Shown here piece by piece: positions 28,376 to 37,939 of a DNA stretch of 64,000 nt. The position numbers and the translations under genes are program-made. This stretch comes from Halomonas alkalicola. Lineage in GTDB: Bacteria > Pseudomonadota > Gammaproteobacteria > Pseudomonadales > Halomonadaceae. Every line of letters begins with the position of its first letter. The first letter of the stretch is position 1. The notes under the pieces are model-generated. The model saw nothing but the letters and a program-made list of their open reading frames with translations. It was not told the origin of the DNA and ran no database searches. The stretch spans positions 1,798,001 to 1,862,000 of the forward strand of contig NZ_CP131913.1 in assembly GCF_030704205.1 (NCBI RefSeq), given 5' to 3'.

Positions 28376-29150
28376 CCGTGAACGCCTCCGGGACCGTGAC
28401 CTGATATTCCTTGTCCAACCGCCCTCCCTTGCAGAGCTGCCGCTTGCCCTTCCCCAGGTCGAGGCTGTGGGTTTCAAGTCGATGGTACCAGGCGTGGCCG
28501 GCATGGCGAGCTAGTACCAGAAAAGCACGCTTGGTCTTCACTGAGCGGCACCCTGCCAGCAGCGCCTGTAGCCGGCGCGGGCGCAGCGTATTGAGCCCAG
28601 TGAAGGTATCCACCAGCTCGCTGCTGAACAGCAGCTCGTTTGGCGTGATGGCGATCCACTCGAGGATAGCGCGCTCCGGCGTCGAGACCCGAAGGGAAAA
28701 CCCCACCCCAGACGGGTTGTAGTCCGTGAAGCTGCCGGGGAGATCTCCCGGCAGCCCCTTGTCCCGGTGCAGGTCGATAGCCCCGGCCCAGTCGGCTTGC
28801 TCCAGCCACAGCGGCAGCTGTGAGCGGCGCTCCGCAGCGTACAGGTGAGTGGTGTCATGCCCCATGGGCAGGTAGTGGGCAAAGCCCTGGAGCGCCAGGG
28901 CGGTCTGGCCGCCCGGCCAGAACGGGGGTGTTGCGGGGTCGCTCAGCGCCTGCAGCGCAAAGACCCCGCTCTCCCATGTCAGCGGGTCGCCTGCCCGGCA
29001 GTAGGCGCCTCGCCCAAGGCGCTTCAACCAGCCGGCCTCAGTAAGCTTGGCGGCATGGTTGGCGCTGATGCCGTGGTCTTCCAGCCACGCAGTGGTCACC
29101 ACCGCGCCATGAGGGATCTTCTGCCACAGCTGGTTTATTTTCATCGCCAT
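28365..29150 (-). CDS. abiEi: AbiEi-type antitoxin
   Basis: 261 aa. An N-terminal winged helix (KINQLWQKIPHGAVVTTAWLEDHG, residues about 3-60) is followed by the antitoxin body with SDPATPPFWPGGQTALALQG and STPERAILEWIAI. This is the transcriptional repressor and antitoxin of type IV AbiE phage-defence systems; it normally represses its own operon and counters the AbiEii toxin encoded next. Here the toxin gene that it overlaps by 11 bp is truncated, so the antitoxin is an orphan. A perfect palindrome suited to autorepression is upstream. Confidence 0.88.
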   Translation of the reverse strand: MAMKINQLWQKIPHGAVVTTAWLEDHGISANHAAKLTEAGWLKRLGRGAYCRAGDPLTWESGVFALQALSDPATPPFWPGGQTALALQGFAHYLPMGHDTTHLYAAERRSQLPLWLEQADWAGAIDLHRDKGLPGDLPGSFTDYNPSGVGFSLRVSTPERAILEWIAITPNELLFSSELVDTFTGLNTLRPRRLQALLAGCRSVKTKRAFLVLARHAGHAWYHRLETHSLDLGKGKRQLCKGGRLDKEYQVTVPEAFTDEH

Positions 29151-29183
29151 AGATTGCCTAATCAGCCAACTATGGTGATCATC

Positions 29184-29202
29184 TTAAACCATAGTGGTTT
29201 AA
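29184..29202. promoter_or_regulatory. Palindrome upstream of abiEi, likely operator
   Basis: TTAAACCATAGTGGTTTAA: perfect 8-bp arms around TAG, 34 bp before the abiEi start. AbiEi proteins are known to bind inverted repeats in their own promoter. A related half, AACTATGGT, lies at about 29168-29176. Confidence 0.6.
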
Positions 29203-29259
29203 CTTTAGCGTCTGAAATTGAAGATTAGGCCAACTTCATCGACTTTTCTAAACCCATGT

Positions 29260-32192
29260 CTACGTCGTGGGTCCGATACCCCGGGCCTCGTCCAGCCGTT
29301 GGGTGATATGCAGCACCGCCTCGAGCTCCGAGCAGCCCTGCTCGCGCATCACGCGCATGCGCTCGGCCTTCTCCTCGCCCTCGGTGCCGGCTAGGGCCAG
29401 GTAGAGGCTGGGGGGCACCACCCGGAACAGCGCCTCCAGGCGCCCTGAGAGCACTACCCCCTCCGTGTACTTCTTCGAGACCTTGGTGGCGGAGGCCATC
29501 AGCTTGCGCTGGGTGGCGGTGAGTTCCTTGAAGCGGCTGACCTGATCGATCTCGTCAGGCGGCATGTAGAGGCACAGCCAGAACTCGATCATGTTGAGTA
29601 GCTTGCGGGCTGCGTCCGGAAAGTCCTCGAGGTTCTGGGTAGCCATCCAGATCCAGTGGGAGAGCTTGCGGCCCATCTTGCCCACCTTGACCAGGTAGGG
29701 GCTGAGCAGCGGGTTAACGGTGAGCAGGTGGCACTCGTCGATGACCTGGACGATGGGCCGCCCGCTGTACTGGTCGCGCTCGGCCAGGTTGGTGATCATA
29801 TTGGTCACGCTGATCACTGCCAGGGCGAGCTGGGCCTCGTAGCCCTCCCGGGCGAAGTGGGCCAGGTCGATGATGGTCACGTCGCACTCGGGCCAGGCGG
29901 TGCCGGGGCGGTTGAACACCTCGCCGTCGAAGCCGTCGCAGAACAGCCCCATGGCCTCGCCCATGTCATAGGCGCGACGCTGCCGCTCCTCGGGGATCTC
30001 CGTGTCGCGGGAGATCGCATAGAGCGCCTCGCGCACGTCCTGGGTCATGCAGTCGCGGCCCTCTTCCCGGCAGCGCTCCGCCGCCCGGTAGATGGCGTCG
30101 CGCACCATGCGCCGATCGGCGCGGCGAAACTCCCGCTCCTCCTTGGGATCCCCGCCGGTGATCATCAGCCGGGCGGTGATCTCCATCTCGCCCAGCAGGT
30201 CGCGCTCCTCATCGGGCTGCTCCTCTTCCTCCTCCAGGGGCGCCTCCTCAAAGGGATTGGCGTCCTCGGCGTCTCGAGCGAGGCGCCGCTCCTCCACCTC
30301 GTTTTCCAGCAGCCGCGTGGCCGCCGCGAACGGCGGCAGTCGGGCCCCGCAGCCCGGCGATAGCTTGACCTGGTTGACGCTCATGCCCTTACGCTCGAAA
30401 TACTGGCCCAGCAAGCCGAAGCTGTTGCCTACCTCGATGATAAAGAGCCGCGGGCGGTGCATGGCCATGACCTGACTCAGCACGCCGTTCAGGGTGGCCG
30501 ACTTTGCCGCGCGCCGCCGGTGGGGCCGAACACCAGCATATGGGCGTTGGCCGAGCGGTCCTCGAGATTCAGTGGGTCGAAGCTGAAGGTCTCGCCGCCG
30601 CGATTGAAGAATGTCATGCCGGGGTGGCCGGTGCCGCGGCCGCGCCCGAACACCGGCGCCAGGTTGGCCAGGTGGTGGGCGTAATTGAACTGGGTGTACC
30701 AGCGATTCTTGCGATCTTGCTCCGGGTCGAAGTTCATCGGCAGCCAGCGCAGGTAGGTGTTCAGGCCGGCGACCTCGTCCTCCGGGTCCACCGGCGAGAG
30801 GTTCACCTGCAGCAGCTGAGTGGCCAGCGCCATGCTGCGCTGCTGGAGGTCCTGCTCGTTCTCACCCATCAGGAAGAAAGCCAGGGTGCTCTGATAGAGC
30901 TTGTGGTTCTGTCCCAGGTAGCGGCGGGCGGTGTCGCAGTCCTCGCGCACCTGGCGGGCCAGCACGCTGTCGCCCACCGCCTTGCTGTGCAGGCGATTGA
31001 TATGGTCCTCCAGGGGCTCCTGGGGCGTCGCCACGATGGTCAGCACCGCCTCGGTGCCCTCGGGCAGCTTGTCCATCAGGGCGTTGCTGGCCTGGCCGTC
31101 GGAGCGGCGCACCTCGCCGGTGAGGTGGCCCACCACCGGCGCCCGGCGCATCTCCTCCACCACCACGCAGCACTGGGGCAGCCCATCGAACCACCAGAGC
31201 CCGGTCTCTACATCGCCCTGGGGCGAGTTGAAGAGCATTCCCTCGGCCAGGTCGTAGTTCCAGGCCACCTCATTGGCATCTTCTGGATAATCGCAAAGGG
31301 CGTAGAAGCGCGCCGGATCGTCGGGGGCCAGCCGCGGTCGCGGATTGAAGCGCGGCAGCAACCAGCGGTGAAAGGCGCGCCCGTCATAGCGCTTCAGGCG
31401 CAGGCCCGCGCCGTGCAGCGCGGCGGCCAGCCGGTCGTAGACCTGATTGGCGGCCTGCTCGGGGGAGAGCCCCCGCTGACGCTCTCCTGCCTGGCGCTTC
31501 TTGCCGAGCCAGCGGTAGAGCACCAGGCGCGTGCGGCGGGTCTGGCCCCGCCAGCGGGTCTGGGTCACCCCGTCATCCTGGAACAGCCCGCCCGGCTTGG
31601 AGATCGCCTTGAGGTGGGCGCCCATGCTCGCCAGCCAGTCCTGGGTGAACTCGGTCTCCCGGGCTCGCGGTCGCACATAGTCGCGCATGCGCTCCAGGTC
31701 GGGGCGGGCGTCGACCTCATCCTTGACGAAGAGCTGCACCACCCAGGGGTGCTGCTCATACTCCGGCAGGCTGTCCTGAAAGGCGGCCTCGATCTGGTCG
31801 CGAATTGCCTCCAGGGACTCCGGGGCGCGGCCCTCGGTGGCGATGGGGAAGACCTCGGCCACCACCCCCACTGAGACCCCGTCTTCCAGCAGAAAGCAGC
31901 CCGACTCGGGCAGGTACTCCACCCAGGGCAGGTAGTTGCTGAACGAGGGCGCCCGGCGGAAGTGCGAGCGCAGCTCGGCCACGGAGGGAGCCTTGCCGCG
32001 GGGCAGGGCCAGCGGCCGGCCGTTAACGTCGCTGTTGAGCGCGGCCAGCGCCTGCGTCTCGGTCGCCTGCGTCTCGTCCTGCACGGCATCATCCCGGTCT
32101 GAGAGCGTGGCTTCCTGCGTCTGGACCGGATCGCTGTTGTTGGCCCGGGCGCTGCCAAACAGCCGGTTCATCAGGTCGTTGAACTTGGACAT
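29260..32192 (-). pseudogene. Conjugative transfer ATPase (TIGR03744/PFL_4706, TraC/VirB4-like), frameshifted in the P-loop
   Basis: The cytoplasmic ATPase that powers T4SS assembly. The upstream part (32192 to 30489) has 560 aa of the N-terminal and core region and reads VFGPTGGA at the start of the Walker A motif, then leaves frame. The downstream part resumes as KSATLNGVLSQVMAMHRP and continues with Walker B (YSGRPIVQVIDECHLL) to GIGPTT at 29260. Near 30508-30527 the expected GGCGCCGGCAAGTCG (GAGKS) appears with five extra bases, GGCGGCGCGCGGCAAAGTCG. Unless this is a sequencing error the ATPase is dead and transfer is lost. It starts by overlapping the lipoprotein stop. Confidence 0.88.
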
Positions 32193-32695
32193 CAGCGCGC
32201 CCTCCCCTCGTTAACCCGGCTCTCCAGCGTTGCGGTCGGGCGAGCGCTCTCGCCGGGCATGGCGTACTGGGTGCGCTGGTAGAGGGGAAACACCGTGGAG
32301 TAGCCAGGTACCGGCACCTGCTCGGACCCTGCCAGATGGGGGAAGACGTACATCACCAGATCTGGGTTGGGCAGGCGGCGAAACTGGCTGTAGATCTCGT
32401 TGCTGGCGTCGCGGCTGTAGCGCAGCTGCTCGCTGACCAGCTCCGGGCTCTCCAGGGGCCGGCGCAGCTCGCTGCGCACGTCCAGCAGGCGGCGTTCGCC
32501 GGTGCTGTGGCCGGCCTGGTTCTGCCAGATCTCCATCATGGTGGTATCGCCCACCGGCATCAGCTCTTCCTGGGAGGTGGCGCAGCCCGCCACCAGCAGG
32601 GTGGCCATCAGAGCCGCCAACGGCCTGACGGCGCTTCTGGCGGCATGATTTGTAGAACTACGGCAGATCGAGGACATCCGCGCCCGTGCGGTCAT
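32192..32695 (-). CDS. Conjugative transfer lipoprotein, TIGR03751 family
   Basis: 167 aa with a lipoprotein signal: ALMATLLVAGCATS, so lipid attachment at the Cys. The mature part includes TTMMEIWQNQAGHSTGERRLLDV, typical of the ICE TIGR03751 (TraV-like) group that forms part of the outer-membrane core of the T4SS. ATG at 32695 is chosen; it overlaps the TraB-like gene by 38 bp. ATG at 32677 is an alternative. Stands in the canonical order between the TraB-like gene and the ATPase. Confidence 0.8.
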   Translation of the reverse strand: MTARARMSSICRSSTNHAARSAVRPLAALMATLLVAGCATSQEELMPVGDTTMMEIWQNQAGHSTGERRLLDVRSELRRPLESPELVSEQLRYSRDASNEIYSQFRRLPNPDLVMYVFPHLAGSEQVPVPGYSTVFPLYQRTQYAMPGESARPTATLESRVNEGRAR

Positions 32696-34109
32696 ATCGC
32701 ACCCTCCTTCCTTGTGTCTCGTAGTCGATGGGCAGCTCCCGCTCGATATGGATGGCCACCGGCTGGCCGGGCGGCACATACACGGCATCGAAGGTCTGGC
32801 CGAAGCGCTCCTGCACCCACTGGCGCACGTCGGAGACGCCGCCGGCCAGGGCCTGGCTGGCCGCATAGCGGCCGGAGCTGCCGGTGAGGCCGCTGACCAC
32901 GCCGCCGCTGTCCACGCTGGTGGTGACCTCGCCCATGGCGACGGCATTGGCGCTCTGCTCGGCGGCGCCGAGGATGAAGCTGGTCAACAGGAACTGCTGG
33001 GCATTGGTCTTGCGATCCCCGGGGATGCAGGGCAGGCCCCGCGGGTCGGACAGCCAACCGATGGTGGTGCGTCCGGAGGCGTCGCCGGAATTGACGTCCT
33101 CCGGGGCCGGCAGGGTGCGCACGGTGCCGTCCTCGAAGACGAAGGTCATCGAGTTGACCTGGCCGCGCACGCAGGAGAGCGTCCAGTCGCCGGTGGCGGT
33201 GCCGCTGACGATGGCGCTCTCCACCTCGGGCAGGGTGACGCCGTTGGCGGTGAGGTTCTCGCGGCCGATCACCACCTTGAACGGATAGGGGTCGTTGACG
33301 GTGCCATCGATGGGCACCCGGCCCAGCAGCGCCGTCATGGCCACCGAGCCCATCAGGGTGGAGTTCTCCGGCAGCGTATAGACGGGCTCTACGCTGGCTT
33401 CATCGTGGCGGCCGGTCACCCGGCTCTCCACCGCACTGGAGCCGCGCTGGGCCGCCTCGCCCAGCTCACCGGCGGCTTCACCGAAGCGGGTCGGGAAGGT
33501 GGTCTCGCCGCGCCCACGCTCGTCCTCCTGGGCGTCCAGGGGCTCGACCCAGGTCAGCGCCTGCGCCGAGCCGGGGCCCGAGTAGGCCGTTCCGCTGGGG
33601 CCGCCGCCGCCCTCCAGGCCCAGGCCGATGGGCAGGTCATCGTCATCGTCGCGCTGCCCGTCCACCTGGCGGCGCAGCTGGTCCAGCTGACGCTGCAGGG
33701 TGCCCAGCATGGAGCTGTCCGGCTGGGACTGGCCGATCTCCTGACGCAGCCGTTCGCGCTCACGGCGCAGCGCCTCGTCGATGGCGCCGTCCACGTCCTG
33801 GTTGCGGGTCATCAGCCGCTCGTTCTGGTCGCGCAGCGCCTGGGTTTCCGCCTGGGCCTGCTCCAAGTCGCTGCGCATGGCCTGCACATGGCCGACCAAT
33901 GTGGCCACGGTATCCCGCGGGGTGTCTCCTTCGATGCCGAGCGCCTGCAGCTCGTCGTCGCTCAGGGTCAGCGTCGGGTCTGCCTCCCCGGTCTCGTCGT
34001 CCGTGCTGGGATCGCCGCCGCTACTCAGGCCGCGCACCACGATCAGCAGCACGATCACCAGCAGCGCCGGAACCAGCACCTTCAGCAGGGTGTTGCTGCG
34101 CAGGGTCAT
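32658..34109 (-). CDS. TraB-like T4SS protein, TIGR03752 (PFL_4705) family
   Basis: 483 aa. One N-terminal membrane anchor (LLKVLVPALLVIVLLIVV), then a long coiled coil (residues about 55-150, QAMRSDLEQAQAETQALRDQNERL region), a Pro/Gly-rich linker, and a C-terminal domain with RVPIDGTVNDPYPFKVVIG and WLSDPRGLPCIPG. This is the VirB10/TraB-type bridge between inner and outer membranes. Overlaps the TraK-like gene by 4 bp. Confidence 0.85.
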   Translation of the reverse strand: MTLRSNTLLKVLVPALLVIVLLIVVRGLSSGGDPSTDDETGEADPTLTLSDDELQALGIEGDTPRDTVATLVGHVQAMRSDLEQAQAETQALRDQNERLMTRNQDVDGAIDEALRRERERLRQEIGQSQPDSSMLGTLQRQLDQLRRQVDGQRDDDDDLPIGLGLEGGGGPSGTAYSGPGSAQALTWVEPLDAQEDERGRGETTFPTRFGEAAGELGEAAQRGSSAVESRVTGRHDEASVEPVYTLPENSTLMGSVAMTALLGRVPIDGTVNDPYPFKVVIGRENLTANGVTLPEVESAIVSGTATGDWTLSCVRGQVNSMTFVFEDGTVRTLPAPEDVNSGDASGRTTIGWLSDPRGLPCIPGDRKTNAQQFLLTSFILGAAEQSANAVAMGEVTTSVDSGGVVSGLTGSSGRYAASQALAGGVSDVRQWVQERFGQTFDAVYVPPGQPVAIHIERELPIDYETQGRRVRYDRTGADVLDLP

Positions 34110-35005
34110 GAGGTGCCCTCCTCGGCCTTATCCGTCTCCTCCAGCGGGATCAGCGCCCTGTCCAGGCCGCCGCGCCGGGTGACCAGAAAGACCGTGGTAG
34201 TGTCCTCCACGGAGCCCCGCGGGGCCAGGTAGGGGTGCATGAAGGTCGCGGAGTAGAACTCCCCCTGCAGCCAGCGCGGGTCGAGCTCGAAGGCGCGTCG
34301 CCGGTCGTTGTTCTCCAGCTTCACCGCGGTGACCGTCCAGCCGTCGAGCCGCCAGGCGCCCGGGGGTGTGGCGGTCACCGGCAGCGACGGCAGTAAGGTG
34401 CTCAGCGACTCGGGCAGCCGCATGGGCACGCGAGAGACGCCGCGCAGGGGCTCGATGGTCCGCTGGGGCGCATAGAGCGACTGGGCGGCATGCCGGGTCA
34501 GCCGCACGGGCACCGGCGTGGCGGTGGCCTGCTGAGCCTCACCGCCTGACGCCTGAGCCGCCGGCCGGGACGCCTCTGACGCCTGTTCTCCGCGGCTACC
34601 CGAGGACGCGCCCGTCGAGGCGCGCGAAGCGCTTGCCCTGGCCGGTGACGCCTCGCGGCTGTCCACCACCAGGATCTCCTCGCTGCTGGCTCCCTCCCGG
34701 GCCGAGAGGTCCAGCAGCAGCACATCCCCGCTCTCCACGTCCTGCACCCGCACGCGCTGGGTCTCGAAGGCCTCAAAGGCCTTGAGGTAGAGCACGCCCC
34801 CGGCGCTCTGGACGCGCAGCACCTCGGGGTTGGCTAGGGCCGGCGGCAGCCCCACCCGCACGTTGCGGTCCAGGGTGACAATGCGCTCCTCATCCACCGG
34901 CAGCGGGATCGCCAGGGGGCGGCGCTCCCAGTGCATGATCTCCACCGCCAGGGCGTCGCCGGCCAGCACCGCGCTCGCCAGGCAGGCCAGTATCAGGCGC
35001 TTCAT
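34106..35005 (-). CDS. TraK-like T4SS protein, TIGR03749 (PFL_4704) family
   Basis: 299 aa with a signal peptide (MKRLILACLASAVLAGDALA). The mature N-terminus, MHWERRPLAIPLPVDEERIVTLDRNV, and the C-terminal LDGWTVTAVKLENNDRRRAFELDPR fit TIGR03749, a periplasmic TraK-like core protein. A Ser/Ala-rich linker sits at residues about 115-155. Overlaps its neighbours by 4 bp at both ends. Confidence 0.85.
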   Translation of the reverse strand: MKRLILACLASAVLAGDALAVEIMHWERRPLAIPLPVDEERIVTLDRNVRVGLPPALANPEVLRVQSAGGVLYLKAFEAFETQRVRVQDVESGDVLLLDLSAREGASSEEILVVDSREASPARASASRASTGASSGSRGEQASEASRPAAQASGGEAQQATATPVPVRLTRHAAQSLYAPQRTIEPLRGVSRVPMRLPESLSTLLPSLPVTATPPGAWRLDGWTVTAVKLENNDRRRAFELDPRWLQGEFYSATFMHPYLAPRGSVEDTTTVFLVTRRGGLDRALIPLEETDKAEEGTS

Positions 35006-35649
35006 AGCAGCTCTCCTTCCTCCTCACGGCCGGGCACCGCCAGGCGCTGCGGGGTGCCCTCGAAGCAGTCCACCTGCAGGCCCCAGGGGTTGCGCTGAGG
35101 ATCCACGTCGGCGCGCACGATGCGCAGCGGATAGCGAATGAACAGATCGCGCACCGGCGTGCCGGCGTACTGCTCGTCGATGGCCATATCCAGGGTCACC
35201 ACCCAGGCATCTCGGCTCAGCACCTCGACGGCACTGGCGCGATAGCCGCGCCCGGGGATCTCATAGATGCCGCGCACCCGCCCGGAGAGCTCTTGACGGC
35301 GGTTGCGGGTCTCGTAGTCGTTGTCCAGGTAGCGCTGGCAGGAGGGGGTGAGAAAGGGCGAGTAGGCCTGCAGGTTGCGTTGATAGTCGCTCTGGCCGTC
35401 GGAGGGCCAGCGGTTGATCTGCTGCCAGACGTAGAACCCGAAGGCGTAGACGCTCGAGGGGTCGACCTCCCACCAGGCGCGGGTGCTGCCGGAGCGCAGG
35501 TCGGGCGGATTGTGGATGGTCAGGTTCTCCGGGGCCGACTTCCAGCCCCACCACAGGCCGGCGCTCAGCAGGGCCAGCACCGCGATGACCAGGCGCAGGG
35601 TGGTGATATGGGCATCCCGGGCGCTCAGGGCGTGACGAAAGCGACTCAT
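35002..35649 (-). CDS. T4SS protein, TIGR03746 (PFL_4703) family
   Basis: 215 aa, one N-terminal membrane segment (TLRLVIAVLALLSAGLWWGW) followed by a periplasmic domain with VYAFGFYVWQQINRWPSDG and DYQRNLQAYSPFLTPSCQ, hallmarks of this TraE-like ICE family. ATG at 35649 (MSRFRHALSARD) is preferred over a longer frame because it gives the usual 4-bp overlap with the upstream gene. Confidence 0.87.
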   Translation of the reverse strand: MSRFRHALSARDAHITTLRLVIAVLALLSAGLWWGWKSAPENLTIHNPPDLRSGSTRAWWEVDPSSVYAFGFYVWQQINRWPSDGQSDYQRNLQAYSPFLTPSCQRYLDNDYETRNRRQELSGRVRGIYEIPGRGYRASAVEVLSRDAWVVTLDMAIDEQYAGTPVRDLFIRYPLRIVRADVDPQRNPWGLQVDCFEGTPQRLAVPGREEEGELL

Positions 35650-36029
35650 GGCCGTCCTCCCGGCTGGTAGCGCATCCGCCGCCGCGAGTAGGGGCCGGAG
35701 CGGGTGATCAGGGTCTCGCCGCCCCACAGCCGGATGCCTTGCCGGGCCAGGCGGAACTGAAGGCTGCGATAGAGCCAGGAGGCGGGACGGCCGCGACGCA
35801 GCCGCCGCATGACGGCGCCACCGAAGTAGAGCGCCATGCCGGCACAGGCGAAGGCCACAGTGGGCACCATGGCGATGGCCCCCAGCAGCCAGGCGCCGAT
35901 CGCGCCCGGCAGCAGGCCCGCGGCCAGGCCGCCCAGGGCCATCATCCCAACCTCATGCCCAGTCATGCCCCGGAACACCACCGGCGCGGCGTTGAGGCGG
36001 GTCGGCAGAAAGTCGAGACGGTTGGCCAT
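35646..36029 (-). CDS. Conjugal transfer protein, TIGR03750 family
   Basis: 127 aa. Begins MANRLDFLPTRLNAAPVVFRG, typical of TIGR03750, a TraL/VirB3-like inner-membrane protein. Two hydrophobic segments follow. The ATG at 36029 overlaps the stop of the TIGR03745 gene (TGATG). Confidence 0.87.
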   Translation of the reverse strand: MANRLDFLPTRLNAAPVVFRGMTGHEVGMMALGGLAAGLLPGAIGAWLLGAIAMVPTVAFACAGMALYFGGAVMRRLRRGRPASWLYRSLQFRLARQGIRLWGGETLITRSGPYSRRRMRYQPGGRP

Positions 36030-36403
36030 CAGAGGATCTCCGACGCCTTGGTGGCCAGCCAGATGATGGCGATGATCAGCACCACCCCCACCACAACCAC
36101 CACGCCGAACTTCGACCATTCGCCGCGCACCCGGGCCTCGTTGAAGGTGGCGATGGCAGCGATGGCCACGATCAGGAAGGCCACCGTGGCCAGGATCAGG
36201 CCGCCCAAGGCGCCGAAGTCGAACAGGTAGTTCTGCAGGGTGGTGAGCAGGCCACCCCCCTCCCCTCGCGACGGCGCCTCCATGGAGGGCAGCCCCTGCG
36301 CCATGGCCTGGGCCGGCAAGAGCCCCGCCGCGGCCAGGGCGGCAAAGCCCCAGGGTTGGGCATGAGCACGGGCACGAGAAAAGAGTGAACGCACGACAGT
36401 CAT
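36029..36403 (-). CDS. ICE membrane protein, TIGR03745 (PFL_4702) family
   Basis: 124 aa with signal-like N-terminus (FAALAAAGLLPAQAMAQG) and two membrane helices (GALGGLILATVAFLIVAIAAI and VVVVVGVVLIIAIIWLATKA). Small pilin-like protein; members occupy the VirB2/pilin place of this T4SS. Between the TIGR03758 and TIGR03750 genes as usual. Confidence 0.85.
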   Translation of the reverse strand: MTVVRSLFSRARAHAQPWGFAALAAAGLLPAQAMAQGLPSMEAPSRGEGGGLLTTLQNYLFDFGALGGLILATVAFLIVAIAAIATFNEARVRGEWSKFGVVVVVGVVLIIAIIWLATKASEIL

Positions 36404-36476
36404 AACGAGCTCCTTGTTGAATGACGAATTACTGAACGTCGAATTGCTGAATGACGAAAAGGCGAGGCCTGCGGCC

Positions 36477-36698
36477 TCAGAGGAAAATCCAGAACATCAC
36501 CACGACCACGACCAGAAAGACGGCGCGCAGGGCGGCGAAGCCGAAGTCGTCGCCGCTGACGCGTCCCTTGGCGTAGCCTCGGTAGGAGGAGATGGCGCTC
36601 CAACACGCCCAGAGCAGCACCACGGTGCAGCCCACCCCGGCAATCAGGACGCCCAGGGGTGGCGCCTCGAAGCCGGCACCGGCGGCGAAGGCATCCAT
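36477..36698 (-). CDS. ICE membrane protein, TIGR03758 family
   Basis: 73 aa, two membrane helices (LGVLIAGVGCTVVLLWACW and AVFLVVVVVMFWIFL) separated by SSYRGYAKGRVSGDDFG, the conserved loop of TIGR03758. Its start overlaps the end of the RAQPRD gene. Function in the pilus complex is inferred from place. Confidence 0.83.
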   Translation of the reverse strand: MDAFAAGAGFEAPPLGVLIAGVGCTVVLLWACWSAISSYRGYAKGRVSGDDFGFAALRAVFLVVVVVMFWIFL

Positions 36699-37051
36699 CA
36701 GTACCGCTCCCGCAGGTAGTCGCCGGCGAGCGGCGCAGGCTGCCGAGGCGGCAAGCGAGGCGGCTCGAGCACGTCATCAATGCCCTCGGCCACCGCCTCG
36801 AGGTCACGGCGCAGGCGCGGCACGTCCAGAAAGACGCGGGTGGTGTGGGGGTCGAACTCCCCGACGCGGCCCTCGAGCCGGTCCACGATGCGCTGGATCT
36901 GGGCCAGCTGGTCCTGGATCAGGGCCAGATCCTGGCGGGCGATCTCATCGCGCAGGCCGTCGCGCTCGGCGGCATGTGCAATACCGAAATGGGCGGTCAG
37001 CAGCGTCAGGAGCAGGGGCGTCAGGGCCCGTGGCAGGCGGCGAAGCGTCAT
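36698..37051 (-). CDS. RAQPRD-family ICE protein
   Basis: 117 aa with signal peptide (PRALTPLLLTLLTAHFGIAHA). The conserved C-terminus DVPRLRRDLEAVAEGIDDVL with PPRLPPRQPAPLAGDYLRERY identifies the RAQPRD family of conjugative elements (PFL_4698 position). ATG at 37051 is chosen as it begins the signal peptide. Periplasmic; exact role unknown. Confidence 0.82.
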   Translation of the reverse strand: MTLRRLPRALTPLLLTLLTAHFGIAHAAERDGLRDEIARQDLALIQDQLAQIQRIVDRLEGRVGEFDPHTTRVFLDVPRLRRDLEAVAEGIDDVLEPPRLPPRQPAPLAGDYLRERY

Positions 37052-37245
37052 GGCAAGACAGTCCATCCGTTGGCTGGCATTGCCGTCATCCTGTCGCCCG
37101 CCGGGGTGTGTCGCAGCAGGAAACCATAAGCGCCGCACACGACGTTTATCTGTGCCCGCTCAATACCCTGGGCACGTAAGCACCGGAGCCCGCACAGGCT
37201 CCGGACGATAGCGACGAAGCCACGGAAGGCCCGCGACCTGGGGCC

Positions 37246-37938
37246 TCAGAGGTACTTCTTGAAGCTCCCCGTGGCGATGCTGACCAGCAGGCCGAAGAGC
37301 GCCGCGCAGGGCAGCAGGAAGGCGTTGGGGTGAATGGCGAAGGGCACGCTCAGGTAGAGCAGCCAGCCCACCACGAAGACCGGCGTGATGGCCCGCTTGG
37401 CATGGTGGTAGATGAAGGCGGACTCGCGCCCCGCACCGAAGCGGCGCAGGTCACGACGCACCAGGCCGTCGACGAAACCGACCAGGGCCGCCAGGGCGAA
37501 GAGCGGCGAGGTCAGCAGCAGGATGACCACCCGGGTCAGGGTCATCAGCGTGACGTAGAGCGCCGCCTGCACATAGACGTGCAGGGTGCCGAGCCAGCCG
37601 CCGTGATGGGCGCTGGTCTCGAGCCAGGCCGAGATCCCGCTTTTCACGAACAGCCAGTCGTAGGCGCTGCTGACCGCCCCCGTCGCCAGGGCGACCGGGT
37701 CCGAGACCAGCAGCGAACGGGTGAAGGTGGTATCCAGCCGGGCCACCTCCGCTTCCAGGGTCTCTAGGGCGTGCTGGGCTCCAGGCTGGTTCCACCACTG
37801 CCAGTGGATCCCTGCCCACTCGATCAGCACCGACATCAGCAGCGAGACCACCAGCACCGCCATGATCTGAAACGGCAGGCCGAACAGCGTGGAGAGCCAG
37901 CCGCGTCGGGTTTCCTGGGCGCGCTCTGCCGTGGCCAT
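37246..37938 (-). CDS. ICE membrane protein, TIGR03747 (DUF4400) family
   Basis: 230 aa, about four to five membrane segments (FQIMAVLVVSLLMSVLIEWAG; VYVQAALYVTLMTLTRVVILL; PVFVVGWLLYLSVPFAIHP). The motif GFVDGLVRRDLRRFGAGRESAFIYHHAK is highly typical of TIGR03747. It is encoded between TraD and RAQPRD in these ICEs. Confidence 0.88.
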   Translation of the reverse strand: MATAERAQETRRGWLSTLFGLPFQIMAVLVVSLLMSVLIEWAGIHWQWWNQPGAQHALETLEAEVARLDTTFTRSLLVSDPVALATGAVSSAYDWLFVKSGISAWLETSAHHGGWLGTLHVYVQAALYVTLMTLTRVVILLLTSPLFALAALVGFVDGLVRRDLRRFGAGRESAFIYHHAKRAITPVFVVGWLLYLSVPFAIHPNAFLLPCAALFGLLVSIATGSFKKYL

Positions 37939-37939
37939 C

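Noticed and set aside
30504..34232. Long plus-strand open frames opposite the conjugative ATPase and TraB-like genes
   Set aside because: They mirror GC-rich third-position bias of the real minus-strand genes, have no family features, and conflict with the tight transfer operon.
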